Assembly (NCBI RefSeq): GCF_000183665.1
Contig: NC_014774.1
Location: forward strand, 930,001 to 994,000
Direction: 5' to 3'
DNA length: 64,000 nucleotides
Origin: Candidatus Liberibacter solanacearum CLso-ZC1
Lineage (GTDB): Bacteria; Pseudomonadota; Alphaproteobacteria; Rhizobiales; Rhizobiaceae
The number at the start of each line of letters is the position of its first letter. Within the stretch, counting starts at the first letter, position 1. The position numbers and the translations under genes were made by a program. The notes beneath the pieces are model-generated. The model was not told the origin of the DNA. It searched no databases and was given only the letters and a program-made list of their open reading frames with translations. This document shows, piece by piece, positions 18,899 through 28,955 of this stretch.

Positions 18899-20755
18899 TT
18901 AAATAGCCTCTGTTATAGATTGGTCTTTTAAATCAATGTTATCTTTGCTACTGCCTTTATTATAAGTAACTGTTTCATGATGCACTTGATTTAATCTATC
19001 CAACATACCAAAAGCAATCTCCCGTGCACTCATAACGACAGTATCTGCTCCATATCGAGTCAGATGTTCTATTTCAGATTCAGAACCAGCAAGAGCAATA
19101 ATCAATACAGATGGATTAGCATTCCGTGCTTCTTGCGTGATATATGCCGCTTCAAAAGCAGTGGAAATAGATACAACAAGAGAACGAGCTTTTTCAATAT
19201 TTGCCATTGAAAGAACTTCTGTAAGAGTTGCATTGCCGTATATCACATCAATTTCCAATGAACGCAATTCTTCAATTCTCTTTTCAGAATCTTCTATAAC
19301 AAGAATCGAGATACCCGCTGCTTTCAAATTTTGCACTATTATTTTACCAATATGACCATAGCCAACCAAAACAACATGATCACAAAGATCTGTCTTTTGT
19401 AAATCAACCTCTTTCTGCTCTAAAACAGATTCCATAAGAACTTCTTCTTGTACATCTTGTTCTATACACGTATGAGCATCAGATTCCATACAACCACTTG
19501 TTTTTCTTAAAAGTTTTGAACAACGAAAAATAATTATAGATTGTAAAGATTCGGCTAAAATGAATATAAGTGGATTTAAAATAATAGATATAATAGAAGA
19601 GGCAACGATAAGGTCTCGAGCCCGATCCGGTAATATTCCTAATTCTACTCCCAGAGCAGCTAAGATAAAAGAAAACTCCCCAATTTGCGACAAACTTGCA
19701 GCAATTGTCAAAGCTGTTGCAACAGATCTCCCAAAAGCAATTACTACCATAAATGCTATTAAAGATTTTCCAAAGACAACAACGATTACTGACATTATTA
19801 ACAGAATAGGATTACTGATCAAAACATCAGGATTAAACATCATCCCTACTGAAATAAAGAAAAGAACCGAAAAAGCATCACGCAAAGGCAGGCTCTCTTG
19901 TGCAGCACTTTGGCTGAGCTCACTCTCCGCCAAAATCATTCCTGCAAAAAAAGCGCCAAGCGATAGAGAAACTCCGAAAAGTTGCGAGGATCCATACGCA
20001 AATCCGAGCGCTATAGCTAACACACCAAGACGAAAAAGCTCTCGAGATCCTGTATAGAATATCATGTGCAATATCCAAGGAATGACCCGTCTTCCAAAGA
20101 CTAACATCACCCCAATAAAAGCAACAACTTTTAACAAAGTAATAATAATTAGCCCTGGAATTCCTATATCAAAACCTACACATTGGCTGACAAAAGAAGA
20201 CAAAGGATTAGCAGCAGAAGATCCCAATGAATAACTACTTGCCGCGGCAGGTATAAAAACAAGCGCAAGAACTATTACAAGGTCTTCAACTATTAACCAT
20301 CCAACAGCGATCTTTCCACGATCTGTCTCAAGTATGCGATTTTCCTGCAGAGCTTTTAAAAGAACAACCGTAGACGCAATGGAAAGAGCAAGACCAAATA
20401 CAATACTACCCCCCAAAGACCATCCTACTACGATTCCCATTAAAGCACCAAGCACTGTACTTAAAACAATCTGGATAATAGCACCAGGAAAAGCAATACC
20501 ACGCACTGAAAGAAGATCTTTGACAGAAAAATGTAGTCCTACTCCAAACATCAATAGAATGATTCCTATCTCTGCAAGTGCAGGGACTAAAGATTGACTT
20601 GCAACAAAGCCTGGAGTACGAGGCCCCACAAGAATACCAGCAACCAGATAACCTATTAATGTCGGTAAACGGCATCGATTTGCAATGGCTCCAAAAATAA
20701 AGGCCAGTACAAATCCTCCTATAATAGTCGTCATAAAAGGTGTATCGTGCGACAT
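18899..20755 (-). CDS. Monovalent cation:proton antiporter-2 (KefB/YbaL type) with RCK domain
   Basis: Inner-membrane K+/H+ exchanger or glutathione-gated-like efflux system, 618 aa. The first 400 residues are a CPA2 exchanger domain with about 12 helices (GYLVAGILVGPRTPGFV, GSIVFGLALSIASTVVLLKAL, SLGAFFAGMILAES). After a charged linker, residues about 455-575 form a Rossmann RCK_N domain (HVVLVGYGHIGKIIVQNLK with the GxGxxG loop, then VIYGNAT). This layout fits YbaL/RosB-like proteins. I do not give a kef symbol because no KefF/KefG partner is beside it. It follows secDF's promoter side on the same strand but is 200 bases away, so it is probably separate. Confidence 0.92.
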   Translation of the reverse strand: MSHDTPFMTTIIGGFVLAFIFGAIANRCRLPTLIGYLVAGILVGPRTPGFVASQSLVPALAEIGIILLMFGVGLHFSVKDLLSVRGIAFPGAIIQIVLSTVLGALMGIVVGWSLGGSIVFGLALSIASTVVLLKALQENRILETDRGKIAVGWLIVEDLVIVLALVFIPAAASSYSLGSSAANPLSSFVSQCVGFDIGIPGLIIITLLKVVAFIGVMLVFGRRVIPWILHMIFYTGSRELFRLGVLAIALGFAYGSSQLFGVSLSLGAFFAGMILAESELSQSAAQESLPLRDAFSVLFFISVGMMFNPDVLISNPILLIMSVIVVVFGKSLIAFMVVIAFGRSVATALTIAASLSQIGEFSFILAALGVELGILPDRARDLIVASSIISIILNPLIFILAESLQSIIIFRCSKLLRKTSGCMESDAHTCIEQDVQEEVLMESVLEQKEVDLQKTDLCDHVVLVGYGHIGKIIVQNLKAAGISILVIEDSEKRIEELRSLEIDVIYGNATLTEVLSMANIEKARSLVVSISTAFEAAYITQEARNANPSVLIIALAGSESEIEHLTRYGADTVVMSAREIAFGMLDRLNQVHHETVTYNKGSSKDNIDLKDQSITEAI

Positions 20756-21215
20756 AAAAAAGCCCCGTAAGATGAATTAATCATCTTCTTAAACAAAAAA
20801 TAACAAAATATTCTATGAATAGGAGAAAAATTAACAATTAAGAATAAAAAAAAATTAATCCTGCAACTATCCTAAAAAATATTTGATCTTTAAATTTGAA
20901 ATATTATTCTTTTTTTCTCATCATCTACTGTACTTACATACCAAGAGACCAAACATTAGAAACTCGCAGACGTGTACATAGAAAACTACTCAACTACTTT
21001 ATGATTGAAAATTCCTAATAAATCGTGTACTAAAGATTGTTCTAGAATAACAAATGCAAAAACTTAAACAAAATATTTTCACATAATTTTACTATTATTA
21101 CTAAGATATTTTTATTGATAGTATATTTTATGTAATTTATAAGTATATACTTTAAAAGTTATACAAAAATTCAAGTGATAAAAAATATACAATTTAAAAA
21201 ATATTAATCGTATTG
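20756..21215. other. Spacer between the polysaccharide locus and the antiporter
   Basis: AT-rich with no open frame of interest or RNA gene. The antiporter promoter should be in its left half. Confidence 0.4.
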
Positions 21216-22433
21216 TTAAGCAATTGTACTAGAGATTCGTGACGATTTATTATCTGATTCTTCTGACAAACAATCAACGTAAGCAAGATCAAAATTTGCC
21301 TTTTCAACAGAGATAGAGAAACACCTTTCAATGGCATGCTCCAGACACCCATCCAAACCTACCATATCGACCTTTGATTTAAAATATTGCGTAAGAGCTA
21401 AATTTTTTATAGGATCTAGGGCTTGAGGACGAACCCAAAACATTGTCCCCCCAAAAAAATCAATCTTTGTATCTTCAAAAGAAACACCCATTTTATTGGC
21501 AATGGCACAAACAAATTCTCGATTATTTCCTAAAGAAATTTTTTGATCATAACGATATGTGCGAGAACCAATCATACCTATTTTAGGATATTTTTCAAAA
21601 GTTTTAATAATTTCTAAAGCAATACCAGGTGCTCCAAGAAGATCAAAGAAAAGCCACCTTCTCCACAAATCTCCATCCCACCAAACATGCCCGTTCCTCT
21701 TTGATTTCTTTCCATGAATTTTACATACGTAGTCGTAAGAATCTAACTTTCCCCCTTCAAGCAATTTTAAGAAAGAACGAATATCACGACCATAATTCTC
21801 CATTACATAAATATGAGCATTAGGAAAACGTTTTAAAATTTCCGATTTTATGGATGCGATCTCTGTAACAAGTGTGATATGTAAATCAAAAGAAAAATTC
21901 AGACCTGATAAAAGGTTAGCTATTTCCGCCCAAAGATCAGCATAATAAATATGAACAACGATCGCTACTCTTGATTGTATTTTAACCGACGCAATCTTTT
22001 CTGAAGAAGGAGAATCCCATCCATGCAACAACCTTGGAAAACGATGTATTTTTTCCCCGTCGAAAGGAACACCTCGTGCTAGCATATCCTTGTTAGAACA
22101 AGCAAAGAATTTTTTTCCTATTCTGGAACCATATGCAATAATACGATTCTCATCATAACGTAATGTCTGATAACGCTTAAAAAGAAATAAAGACCGTATC
22201 CAGAAAAAAAATCCTAAAAAAAAAGAAACCTTACGAATAACAAGATGATTACTATCAAAATTCCAATTCTCACGACGGGAAACAAATAAAAGATAACCTT
22301 TTCTACACCCACTCACCGGCAAAAAGATTGATAATTTTCTATTTTTCGATGAGACCATCTGAAAATTACATAGAGAACAATCCCGAAATTCAGATTTCGG
22401 AATCAAACGATATACAATGGGGAAAAATATCAT
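21216..22433 (-). CDS. RgpF-like rhamnan synthesis protein
   Basis: Member of the RgpF family (rhamnan synthesis F), proteins found with rhamnose-containing surface polysaccharides. From the ATG at 22433 it is 405 aa; an upstream TTG at 22544 would make it overlap rmlA by 80 bases, and the ATG has AAGGA about 11 bases before it. The N-terminal 120 residues contain hydrophobic stretches. The conserved domain covers about residues 170-390: VAIVVHIYYADLWAEI, HIYVMENYGRDIRSFL, YVCKIHGKKS, WWRRWLFFDLLG-like (DGDLWRRWLFFDLLGAP) and DFFGGTMFWVRPQAL. It is the last gene of the rml operon, 28 bases after rmlA, so it should use the rhamnose product. The exact transferase step is not known. Confidence 0.8.
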   Translation of the reverse strand: MIFFPIVYRLIPKSEFRDCSLCNFQMVSSKNRKLSIFLPVSGCRKGYLLFVSRRENWNFDSNHLVIRKVSFFLGFFFWIRSLFLFKRYQTLRYDENRIIAYGSRIGKKFFACSNKDMLARGVPFDGEKIHRFPRLLHGWDSPSSEKIASVKIQSRVAIVVHIYYADLWAEIANLLSGLNFSFDLHITLVTEIASIKSEILKRFPNAHIYVMENYGRDIRSFLKLLEGGKLDSYDYVCKIHGKKSKRNGHVWWDGDLWRRWLFFDLLGAPGIALEIIKTFEKYPKIGMIGSRTYRYDQKISLGNNREFVCAIANKMGVSFEDTKIDFFGGTMFWVRPQALDPIKNLALTQYFKSKVDMVGLDGCLEHAIERCFSISVEKANFDLAYVDCLSEESDNKSSRISSTIA

Positions 22434-22461
22434 AAAATTAATAATCCTTATAAAAAAGTAT

Positions 22462-23340
22462 TTAATTATACTTTTTGTGCTCAATAACATTTTTGAGATA
22501 AAGTCCATAGGAAGAATTTCCAAAATTATCAATAAGCCGCACAAACTGATCTAAAGAAATAAAATTACGGCGATAAGCAATCTCTTCGGGATAAGCAAAA
22601 CCAAATCCCAGACGATTTTCAATATTTCTAACAAACAAAGAAGTATCAAATAACGATTCCGGTGTACCTGCATCAAACCAAGCGCTATTTTCACTTAGAA
22701 AGTCTACCGAAAGCAAACCTTCCTTAAGATAATGGCAATTAACATCCGTAATTTCCAGCTCTCCACGAGCAGAAGGTTGAAGGCTACGGGCTATATTAAC
22801 AACCTCTTTGTCATAAAAATAAAGTCCTGTAACCGCAAAGGAAGATTTCGGTGTTATAGGCTTTTCCTCTATCGAAATAGCTCGATTACAAGAATCCACT
22901 TCAACAATACCATAACGATTAGGATCTTGTGTATGACAAGCTACTATCGTAGCACCCTTCTTCTGCTCACGCGCTTTCTGAAAAAAAGTAGGTATCTCTG
23001 CACCATAAAAGATATTATCACCTAAAATAAGGACTGAAGGAGAATCTCCAACAAATTCTGCCCCCAAAATATAAGCCTGTGCTAAACCACCTGGAAAAGG
23101 CTGTTCTATATATGAAAAACTCATTCCCCATTTCTCTCCCGATCCAAGAAGTTTCTTAAAAAAAAGAAGATCTCTTGGTGCAGAAATAATCAAGATTTCA
23201 CGGATACCCGAATTCATTAAAACACTCAATGGATAATAAATCATTGGCTTATTATAAACTGGTAACGCCTGTTTAGAAATTAAATCCGTCATCGGCTTAA
23301 GACGTGTACCAGAACCGCCAGCAAGAATTATACCCCTCAT
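22462..23340 (-). CDS. rmlA: Glucose-1-phosphate thymidylyltransferase
   Basis: First step of dTDP-L-rhamnose synthesis: glucose-1-phosphate plus dTTP gives dTDP-glucose. 292 aa, the normal length. The nucleotidyltransferase signature GGSGTRLKPMT is at residues 8-18, with the Lys of EKP (SIEEKPITPK) and QALPVYNKPMIYYPLS. GDNIFYG gives the metal-binding Asp. It lies 38 bases after rmlD on the same strand. All four rml genes here face the same way. A single rmlA means no visible alternative route to activated glucose in this window. Confidence 0.96.
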   Translation of the reverse strand: MRGIILAGGSGTRLKPMTDLISKQALPVYNKPMIYYPLSVLMNSGIREILIISAPRDLLFFKKLLGSGEKWGMSFSYIEQPFPGGLAQAYILGAEFVGDSPSVLILGDNIFYGAEIPTFFQKAREQKKGATIVACHTQDPNRYGIVEVDSCNRAISIEEKPITPKSSFAVTGLYFYDKEVVNIARSLQPSARGELEITDVNCHYLKEGLLSVDFLSENSAWFDAGTPESLFDTSLFVRNIENRLGFGFAYPEEIAYRRNFISLDQFVRLIDNFGNSSYGLYLKNVIEHKKYN

Positions 23341-23378
23341 ACTTCCTCCAATGAAAACCTGTTATAATAGTGATTTTT

Positions 23379-24248
23379 TCATTTAATAAAAATATTACGA
23401 ACCCCTTCTTTCCACGAAGAAATTCGTACGTTATGGATCTTTTCTAATTTGCTACAATCAAGAAAGGAATATGCTGGACGACGTGCTTTTGTTGGGTATT
23501 GATTTGTAGAAATTCGACGAACCTTACAAGAGTTTCCCCCTAGTTCTGTCGACACTAAAAAAATATATTCAGCAAAATCTGCCCAACTAACAGGCCCCCC
23601 ATTTGCCGTCATATGGAATATTCCTCTCAACGAATTATCAGAATTATTCACTAAGTTACGTGCAATTTGAATAACTGCAATGGCAATTTGCGAAGCTGAA
23701 GTCGGCGTTCCAAATTGATCACATACAACACTTATTTCACGATATTCCTTGGATAAGCGTAACATAGAAAGAAAAAAATTTGTCCCAAAAAGAGAATAAA
23801 CCCATGCTGTACGTAAAATAACATAGTTGTCCGTACAGGACATTACCTTTTCCTCTCCAGCTAATTTGCTCTTTCCATATATACCAAGAGGATTAGTTGG
23901 AGATGTTTCACAAAGAGGAGTCTGGGATGAGCCGTCAAAAACATAATCTGTAGATATATGAATACAAGGAACTCCAATTGATTCCGCTGCTGCTGCAACA
24001 GCTCCAGCGCCTTCTGTATTAATAGCAAAGGCATTATGAGGTTCGTCTTCCGCCTTATCAACCGCTGTATACGCAGCAGGATTGATAATGACATCAGGAG
24101 CAAAACTCAAAAAAATTTTTACAAAATCCTTTGGCTTTAAAAGATCAATATCTGGACGCCCAAGCCTAATCACCTCAGTATTTTTTCCAGATAGATTAAA
24201 TAACGATGTTGCGACCTGCCCATTATTACCGATTACAAGAAACTTCAT
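23379..24248 (-). CDS. rmlD: dTDP-4-dehydrorhamnose reductase
   Basis: Last step: NAD(P)H-dependent reduction to dTDP-L-rhamnose. 289 aa, short-chain dehydrogenase fold. It has the N-terminal nucleotide loop GNNGQVATSL (residues 7-16), STDYVFDG, the catalytic YGKSK (Tyr-xxx-Lys), and the C-terminal TKARRPAYSFLDCSKL segment typical of RmlD. The glycine loop has Asn and Val where many homologues have G..GQLG, a mild variation. It starts one base after the rmlB stop codon. Confidence 0.95.
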   Translation of the reverse strand: MKFLVIGNNGQVATSLFNLSGKNTEVIRLGRPDIDLLKPKDFVKIFLSFAPDVIINPAAYTAVDKAEDEPHNAFAINTEGAGAVAAAAESIGVPCIHISTDYVFDGSSQTPLCETSPTNPLGIYGKSKLAGEEKVMSCTDNYVILRTAWVYSLFGTNFFLSMLRLSKEYREISVVCDQFGTPTSASQIAIAVIQIARNLVNNSDNSLRGIFHMTANGGPVSWADFAEYIFLVSTELGGNSCKVRRISTNQYPTKARRPAYSFLDCSKLEKIHNVRISSWKEGVRNIFIK

Positions 24249-24249
24249 T

Positions 24250-25296
24250 TTAATCTTTCAAGTTAGAAAAATTACTAAGGTTTAATTCTTTGTATAAAGG
24301 ATGCCACCACCAACTATTGTCCAAATACCAATGTACGGTTTTATCTAATCCACTATCCTTGTTTTCTTGAGGATACCATCCTAATTCTTTTTTTATCTTA
24401 GAAAAATCAATAGCATAACGACGATCATGTCCAAGACGATCTTTTGTAAAAAGAACCAAATCAGAATGAGGATAAGGCTTTGGATGCAATACATCTAATA
24501 AATGACAAATCTGAAAGACGATATCAATGTTTTCCCTTTCATTATTGCCACCAATATTATATCTTTCCCCAATCCTTCCCTTGGTAAGAACTAAATATAA
24601 TGCCCGTACATGATCTTCAACATACAACCAATCACGCACATTTTTCCCATCTCCATAAAGAAAAACATGCGACCCCTTTATCATTCTCGTAATAGCTAAA
24701 GGTATTAATTTTTCAGGGAACTGATATGGCCCATAATTATTAGAGCAATTAGATAATAAAATTGGAATGCCATACGTACATTGCCATGCAAGAGCTAAAT
24801 AATCGGAAGAAGCTTTGGTCGCAGAATAAGGAGAAGACGGACAATACGGATTGTCTTCAGAAAACAATCCTTCATCCAAAGATCCATAAACTTCATCTGT
24901 TGAGACCTGCAAAAAACGAAAATGATCTTTTTTATATCCAGGCAAACATGACCACCATAATCTTGTTTCCTCTAACAACACAAAAGTACCCATAATATTA
25001 GTGGCAATAAATTCATCGGATCCCATAATAGAACGATCAACATGACTTTCTGCTGCAAGATTCATAATGGCATCTGGCTGGAATTCTTTTAAAGCTAAAC
25101 GAATACTCTCCCGATCACAAATATCTGCTTGTAAAAATGAAAACAAGTCGCTTTGAGAAATTTGCTTTAGAGAATCTAAATTTCCCGCATAAGTCAATTT
25201 GTCTATGACCAAAACTTGTATCTTTAGATCATTTATTAAATATCGACACAATGCTGATCCAATAAAACCTGCGCCTCCAGTGACAATTATACGCAT
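24250..25296 (-). CDS. rmlB: dTDP-glucose 4,6-dehydratase
   Basis: Second step: NAD+-dependent conversion of dTDP-glucose to dTDP-4-keto-6-deoxyglucose. 348 aa. It shows [12 protein letters not shown] for NAD binding, STDEVYGSL (with the catalytic Thr-Asp-Glu region), [11 protein letters not shown] with the Tyr-xxx-Lys pair, and [15 protein letters not shown], all diagnostic of RmlB. The ATG overlaps the 3' end of rmlC by 10 bases, which supports translation coupling. Confidence 0.97.
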   Translation of the reverse strand: MRIIVTGGAGFIGSALCRYLINDLKIQVLVIDKLTYAGNLDSLKQISQSDLFSFLQADICDRESIRLALKEFQPDAIMNLAAESHVDRSIMGSDEFIATNIMGTFVLLEETRLWWSCLPGYKKDHFRFLQVSTDEVYGSLDEGLFSEDNPYCPSSPYSATKASSDYLALAWQCTYGIPILLSNCSNNYGPYQFPEKLIPLAITRMIKGSHVFLYGDGKNVRDWLYVEDHVRALYLVLTKGRIGERYNIGGNNERENIDIVFQICHLLDVLHPKPYPHSDLVLFTKDRLGHDRRYAIDFSKIKKELGWYPQENKDSGLDKTVHWYLDNSWWWHPLYKELNLSNFSNLKD

Positions 25297-25886
25297 GACA
25301 TATCCCTATCCATATCCAATGGAAGAAGAGGAAATCCATCATAAGTAAATGGACTATCTAATTGATTTAAAAACGGAAGATTCATGTCTTTATCTGATAA
25401 AGAAGGCGATACTTTTTCCAACAACGGCCATCTAATACCTATACTTTTATCTTGCCACAAAACACCAGAATCATGGGACGAAGAATAAAAATCTGTTACT
25501 TTGTAAATCACTTCTGTATTCGGCTCTAACGTCATAAACCCATGCGCGAATCCAATAGGGATATATATTTGCAAACCACTACTTGCGGAAATTTCCAAAG
25601 AAATCCAATTACCATAAGTGGGAGAATCTTTCCGTACATCCACAGCGACATCAAAAATTCGACCAGAAACACACCGAACAATTTTTGCTTGAGCATGAGG
25701 AGGTTTTTGAAAATGCAATCCTCTTATTGTGCCAGTATTCAAAGAAAATGAGTGATTATCTTGCACAAAGACATCTTTAAACCCATTTTTTTTAAAACAA
25801 TTATCATTATAGGTTTCCGAAAACCAACCTCGATCATCTTCCAATATTTTCGTTTTTAAAATACGTACAGGATTAATAATTTTCAT
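25287..25886 (-). CDS. rmlC: dTDP-4-dehydrorhamnose 3,5-epimerase
   Basis: Third step, a cupin epimerase. 199 aa. Motifs are [56 protein letters not shown] core (with the catalytic His in GLHFQ and the DVAVD strand), and PIGFAHGFM. The C-terminus is about 15 residues longer than average. It is the first gene of the operon, so the promoter should lie in 25887-26100. Confidence 0.96.
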   Translation of the reverse strand: MKIINPVRILKTKILEDDRGWFSETYNDNCFKKNGFKDVFVQDNHSFSLNTGTIRGLHFQKPPHAQAKIVRCVSGRIFDVAVDVRKDSPTYGNWISLEISASSGLQIYIPIGFAHGFMTLEPNTEVIYKVTDFYSSSHDSGVLWQDKSIGIRWPLLEKVSPSLSDKDMNLPFLNQLDSPFTYDGFPLLPLDMDRDMSCV

Positions 25887-26222
25887 TACAATTCAAATAT
25901 CCATTTTTTATATTAATGTATTAAATTATACCCTCAGACTGGTACATAAGAAAAGTTAATAATTGAAAAATAATATGAATAAACAAAAAATTTAAACACA
26001 ATCATAATATTGTCCATAAAATAAAAAAAATGCAATTAATCGGACATTTAAAGAAAGTATTTACTTGAATTTTTTATCATTATTTTATTAGTACCGTATA
26101 CTTTTTGAACCATAAAATTTGCATTCTATAAACTTTTCCTCAGAAGATATTAGGAAGATAAAACCAAAAAATTACAAAAAAAAATTGAGATGAATATAAA
26201 TTTTAGCACTGGAAAAGTGGAA
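25887..26222. other. Divergent spacer between rmlC and the glycosyltransferase gene
   Basis: AT-rich with no gene. It must hold promoters in both directions, but none is clear enough to call. Confidence 0.4.
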
Positions 26223-26434
26223 ATGTACCAAATAAAAAAAATATAAAATTACTCTTTAACAAAATAAAATCACAAGTTTTTCGCTACTCCAAACCTGAAC
26301 GTATCACTTTTGAAAATTTTGAACAACAATACAACAGTTGGTCGGCAACTTTTCATGATTTATCACCCGAATCAAAAAAAAATATCCTTGCAGACCTCCT
26401 GTTATGGAAAAAAAAACCTATTATATCTATCGTT
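26223..26434 (+). other. 5' extension of the glycosyltransferase gene, separated from an ATG by an A8 tract
   Basis: The frame of the downstream gene stays open upstream of its first ATG (26435) to about 26205, but no usable start codon is in that frame. It encodes ...KPERITFENFEQQYN..., then LLLWKKKPIISIV leading into MPVYKV. PIISIVMPVY is the normal first strand of a GT-A fold, so the extension is real coding sequence. An ATG at 26223-26225 lies in another frame, and the two frames meet at eight A's (26234-26241). Nine A's would join them. Confidence 0.7.
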
Positions 26435-28132
26435 ATGCCCGTATATAAAGTCAAACAAGAATGGTTAAAAACGGCGATAGAATCTGTTCGAAACCAGATT
26501 TATCCTCATTGGGAATTATGCATTGCAGAGGACTGTGCTGGAAATGTCGACAATGTATTGCTGCTCAAAAAATATGCGAATATGGATCCACGTATTAAAG
26601 TGGTTTTTCGAACAACAACTGGGCATATTACCGCTAGTTCCAATAGTGCTTCTCAATTAGTAACAAGTGATTGGATTGCTCTTTTAGATCATGATGATAT
26701 ATTACATCCAACAGCACTATATTACGTTGCAGAAAGCATTAATGCCAATCCAAATGCTGAGCTCCTTTATTCCGATGAAGATAAGATAAATGAAAACAAT
26801 ACAATAAGATCTGATCCTTATTTCAAATATGATTTTAATATTGATCTTTTCTATGCGCACAATATGATTAGCCATCTAGGGGTTTATAAAACTACAACTT
26901 TTAGAAAAATAGGGGGATTTAGAAAAGGATTCGAAGGATCGCAAGATTATGATCTAGTATTAAGATTTTTACAACACATTGATCTTTCACAAATTATACA
27001 CATACCACGTGTTCTTTATCACTGGCGTATCCATGATTCTAGTACAGCTAAAACAATAAATAATAAAAGTTATGCAACAGAAACGTCAAAACGTGCTTTA
27101 AATGATTATTTTAAACGCCATGGTATAAAAGCAAAAGCAAAATCTACTATTTATGGATTCTATACTAACTATCAACTTCCTAATCCTAAGCCTTTGATCA
27201 GTATTATTATCCCCGTTCACAATCAGTATGCTCCCCTAAAAAAATGTCTGGAAAATCTTTACCAAAAAACCTCTTATCGCAATTTTGAAGTAATTGTCGT
27301 TGATAATAACTCAACCGATTCCCATACATTGTCTTTTTTGCAAAAAATACAGAAAGATTATCAAAGGTTATCTGTCATAGTTGATAAAACCCAACCTTTT
27401 AATTTTTCACAAATAATGAATAATGCTGTACCACATGCCAAAGGCCAATATTTGTGTTTTCTTAATGACAGCACACAAGTCATTAACGATCACTGGCTAT
27501 TGGAAATGCTAAAAATAGCAGCCCAACCAAAAGTTGGAGCCGTTGGCGCACGTCTATGGTATCTTACTCCTAGGATTTTTTTTAAAAAACCTAAAAAACG
27601 CCTACAACACGGTGGTATCATTATGGGTGTAGATGGAATCGCATCAAACAAGAATAAAAATCATACCGGATGCCACACTATTCCTAATTGTCAGTTTTTT
27701 GCAATGCACCTTATACATTCAGTAAGCGCCGTCACGAGCGCTTGCATGCTTGTAAGTAAAAAATGCTTTGTAGAGATCAACGGATTTGACGATAAAAACA
27801 CACCAGTTGCGTTTAGTGATGTGGATTTCTGTTTAAGAGCTATAGAAGCTGGTTATCGAAATATTTTTACACCTTTTGCAGACTTATATCAATATAAATC
27901 GGCCACAAGAAAGTATGGTGCTCTAAATATAGAATTTAAACAAGTATGCCAATATATGACAAAACGTTGGGAAAAAATTATAAAAAATGATCCTTGTTAT
28001 AATCCCAACCTCAACATATTATCTGAAGGAAATCATAACTTAGCATATCCACCTCGTCTTAAACATTTTTATAATCCTCAGAAAAATAAAACAAAAAATA
28101 AAAAAATAGAATTAAAAAAACTTTACTTATAA
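26435..28132 (+). CDS. Two-domain family 2 glycosyltransferase
   Basis: 565 aa from the first in-frame ATG, but the true protein probably starts about 70 residues earlier (see the 5' extension). Domain 1 (about 1-245) has MPVYKV, ALLDHDDILHP (metal-binding Asp residues) and LLYSDEDKI, closing with VLYHWRIHDSS. Domain 2 (about 250-520) has PLISIIIPVHNQY, VIVVDNNSTD, LCFLNDSTQVI, and GFDDKN..AFSDVDFCLRAIEAGYRNIFTPFADLY. In homologues the end of domain 2 usually reads LYHHES; here it is LYQYKS, so a conserved His and Glu are lost. It diverges from the rhamnose operon and likely adds sugars to the same surface polymer. The acceptor is unknown. Confidence 0.82.
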   Translation: MPVYKVKQEWLKTAIESVRNQIYPHWELCIAEDCAGNVDNVLLLKKYANMDPRIKVVFRTTTGHITASSNSASQLVTSDWIALLDHDDILHPTALYYVAESINANPNAELLYSDEDKINENNTIRSDPYFKYDFNIDLFYAHNMISHLGVYKTTTFRKIGGFRKGFEGSQDYDLVLRFLQHIDLSQIIHIPRVLYHWRIHDSSTAKTINNKSYATETSKRALNDYFKRHGIKAKAKSTIYGFYTNYQLPNPKPLISIIIPVHNQYAPLKKCLENLYQKTSYRNFEVIVVDNNSTDSHTLSFLQKIQKDYQRLSVIVDKTQPFNFSQIMNNAVPHAKGQYLCFLNDSTQVINDHWLLEMLKIAAQPKVGAVGARLWYLTPRIFFKKPKKRLQHGGIIMGVDGIASNKNKNHTGCHTIPNCQFFAMHLIHSVSAVTSACMLVSKKCFVEINGFDDKNTPVAFSDVDFCLRAIEAGYRNIFTPFADLYQYKSATRKYGALNIEFKQVCQYMTKRWEKIIKNDPCYNPNLNILSEGNHNLAYPPRLKHFYNPQKNKTKNKKIELKKLYL

Positions 28133-28224
28133 CTCCGCAAAAAACGATGACATCCTTATAGGAATAAAACGACGTTACAGGACATAAGAATAAAAATAAC
28201 ATCGAAAAAATTTCTCTAATTAGA

Positions 28225-28905
28225 ATTTTACAATGCACGTTATGCATTCTCAGTAAGCAGCGTCACGGGCTCTTGCATACTTGTAAGTAAAAAATTATTG
28301 ACAGATGAGGTATCAATGAATTTAACGCCAAAAAATACCTGTTGTACTTAGTAATGTAAATCTATGAAAAATAGATAGAAAAGAAACTTATTTTTACAAT
28401 GATGGAAATATCCAATAACGAATAAAAATTTATGGTATTTATTGGAGTTAAAAGTGGTTTTCTGATTTGAAACCAATATTTAAAAAATAAAAAATTCTTA
28501 GTTGAGCCAGTACAATATTTGATAGCAGAGCAATTTAACCTTTAAATTGACTGTAAAGATTTAGTTTTTCCACCTTATAAACCTCTTGTCGACTATCAAT
28601 GCGTTTAATCTTTTAGAACAAACAACACTGAGAGAAATGAAGACAAAACTGCTTTAATGCACTGATACCCATCCACCGCTGTGTAGTGACTCGAAATATT
28701 TGGATGTTTTATGCCGATCTATATAACGATGAATGACGTATACGGAAATATGATATTAAAACAAAGAAAAGAAGAATTTTCTTTAAAAAAAACGCCCATA
28801 TATAAAAAAATGGCATAAAAAGATCTTTTTTATAATTCAAGTCTAAGCATGTTTTATATAAAAAGATTATACCCTATTCTCCCTAAATTTTACAAAAAGT
28901 AGAGA
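28225..28905 (+). pseudogene. Decayed paralogue(s) of the glycosyltransferase 3' end
   Basis: DNA from about 28228 to 28440 resembles 27700-27930 of the gene just upstream: ATGCAC..TAT.CATTC and CAGTAAGC..CGTCACG match closely, and CTTGTAAGTAAAAAAT is identical. A second stretch at about 28690-28900 resembles 27865-28080: CGAAATATTT, GC.GA.CTATAT, then further matches through AAAAAGAT and ATTTTACAAA. Translated, it reads RNIWMFYADLYNDE, stop, R.RKYD, mirroring RNIFTPFADLYQYK.ATRKYG. Many stops interrupt every frame. So one or two tandem copies of the glycosyltransferase once followed the intact gene and have eroded. Confidence 0.72.
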
Positions 28906-28955
28906 AGAAATATAACATCTTTTATTGTTCATTGAACAATGCTTTTACAATTCTA

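Noticed and set aside
28924..28940. Palindrome ATTGTTCATTGAACAAT after the ABC exporter
   Set aside because: Loop is too small to be a good hairpin and there is no T-run on the exporter's side, so it was not called a terminator.
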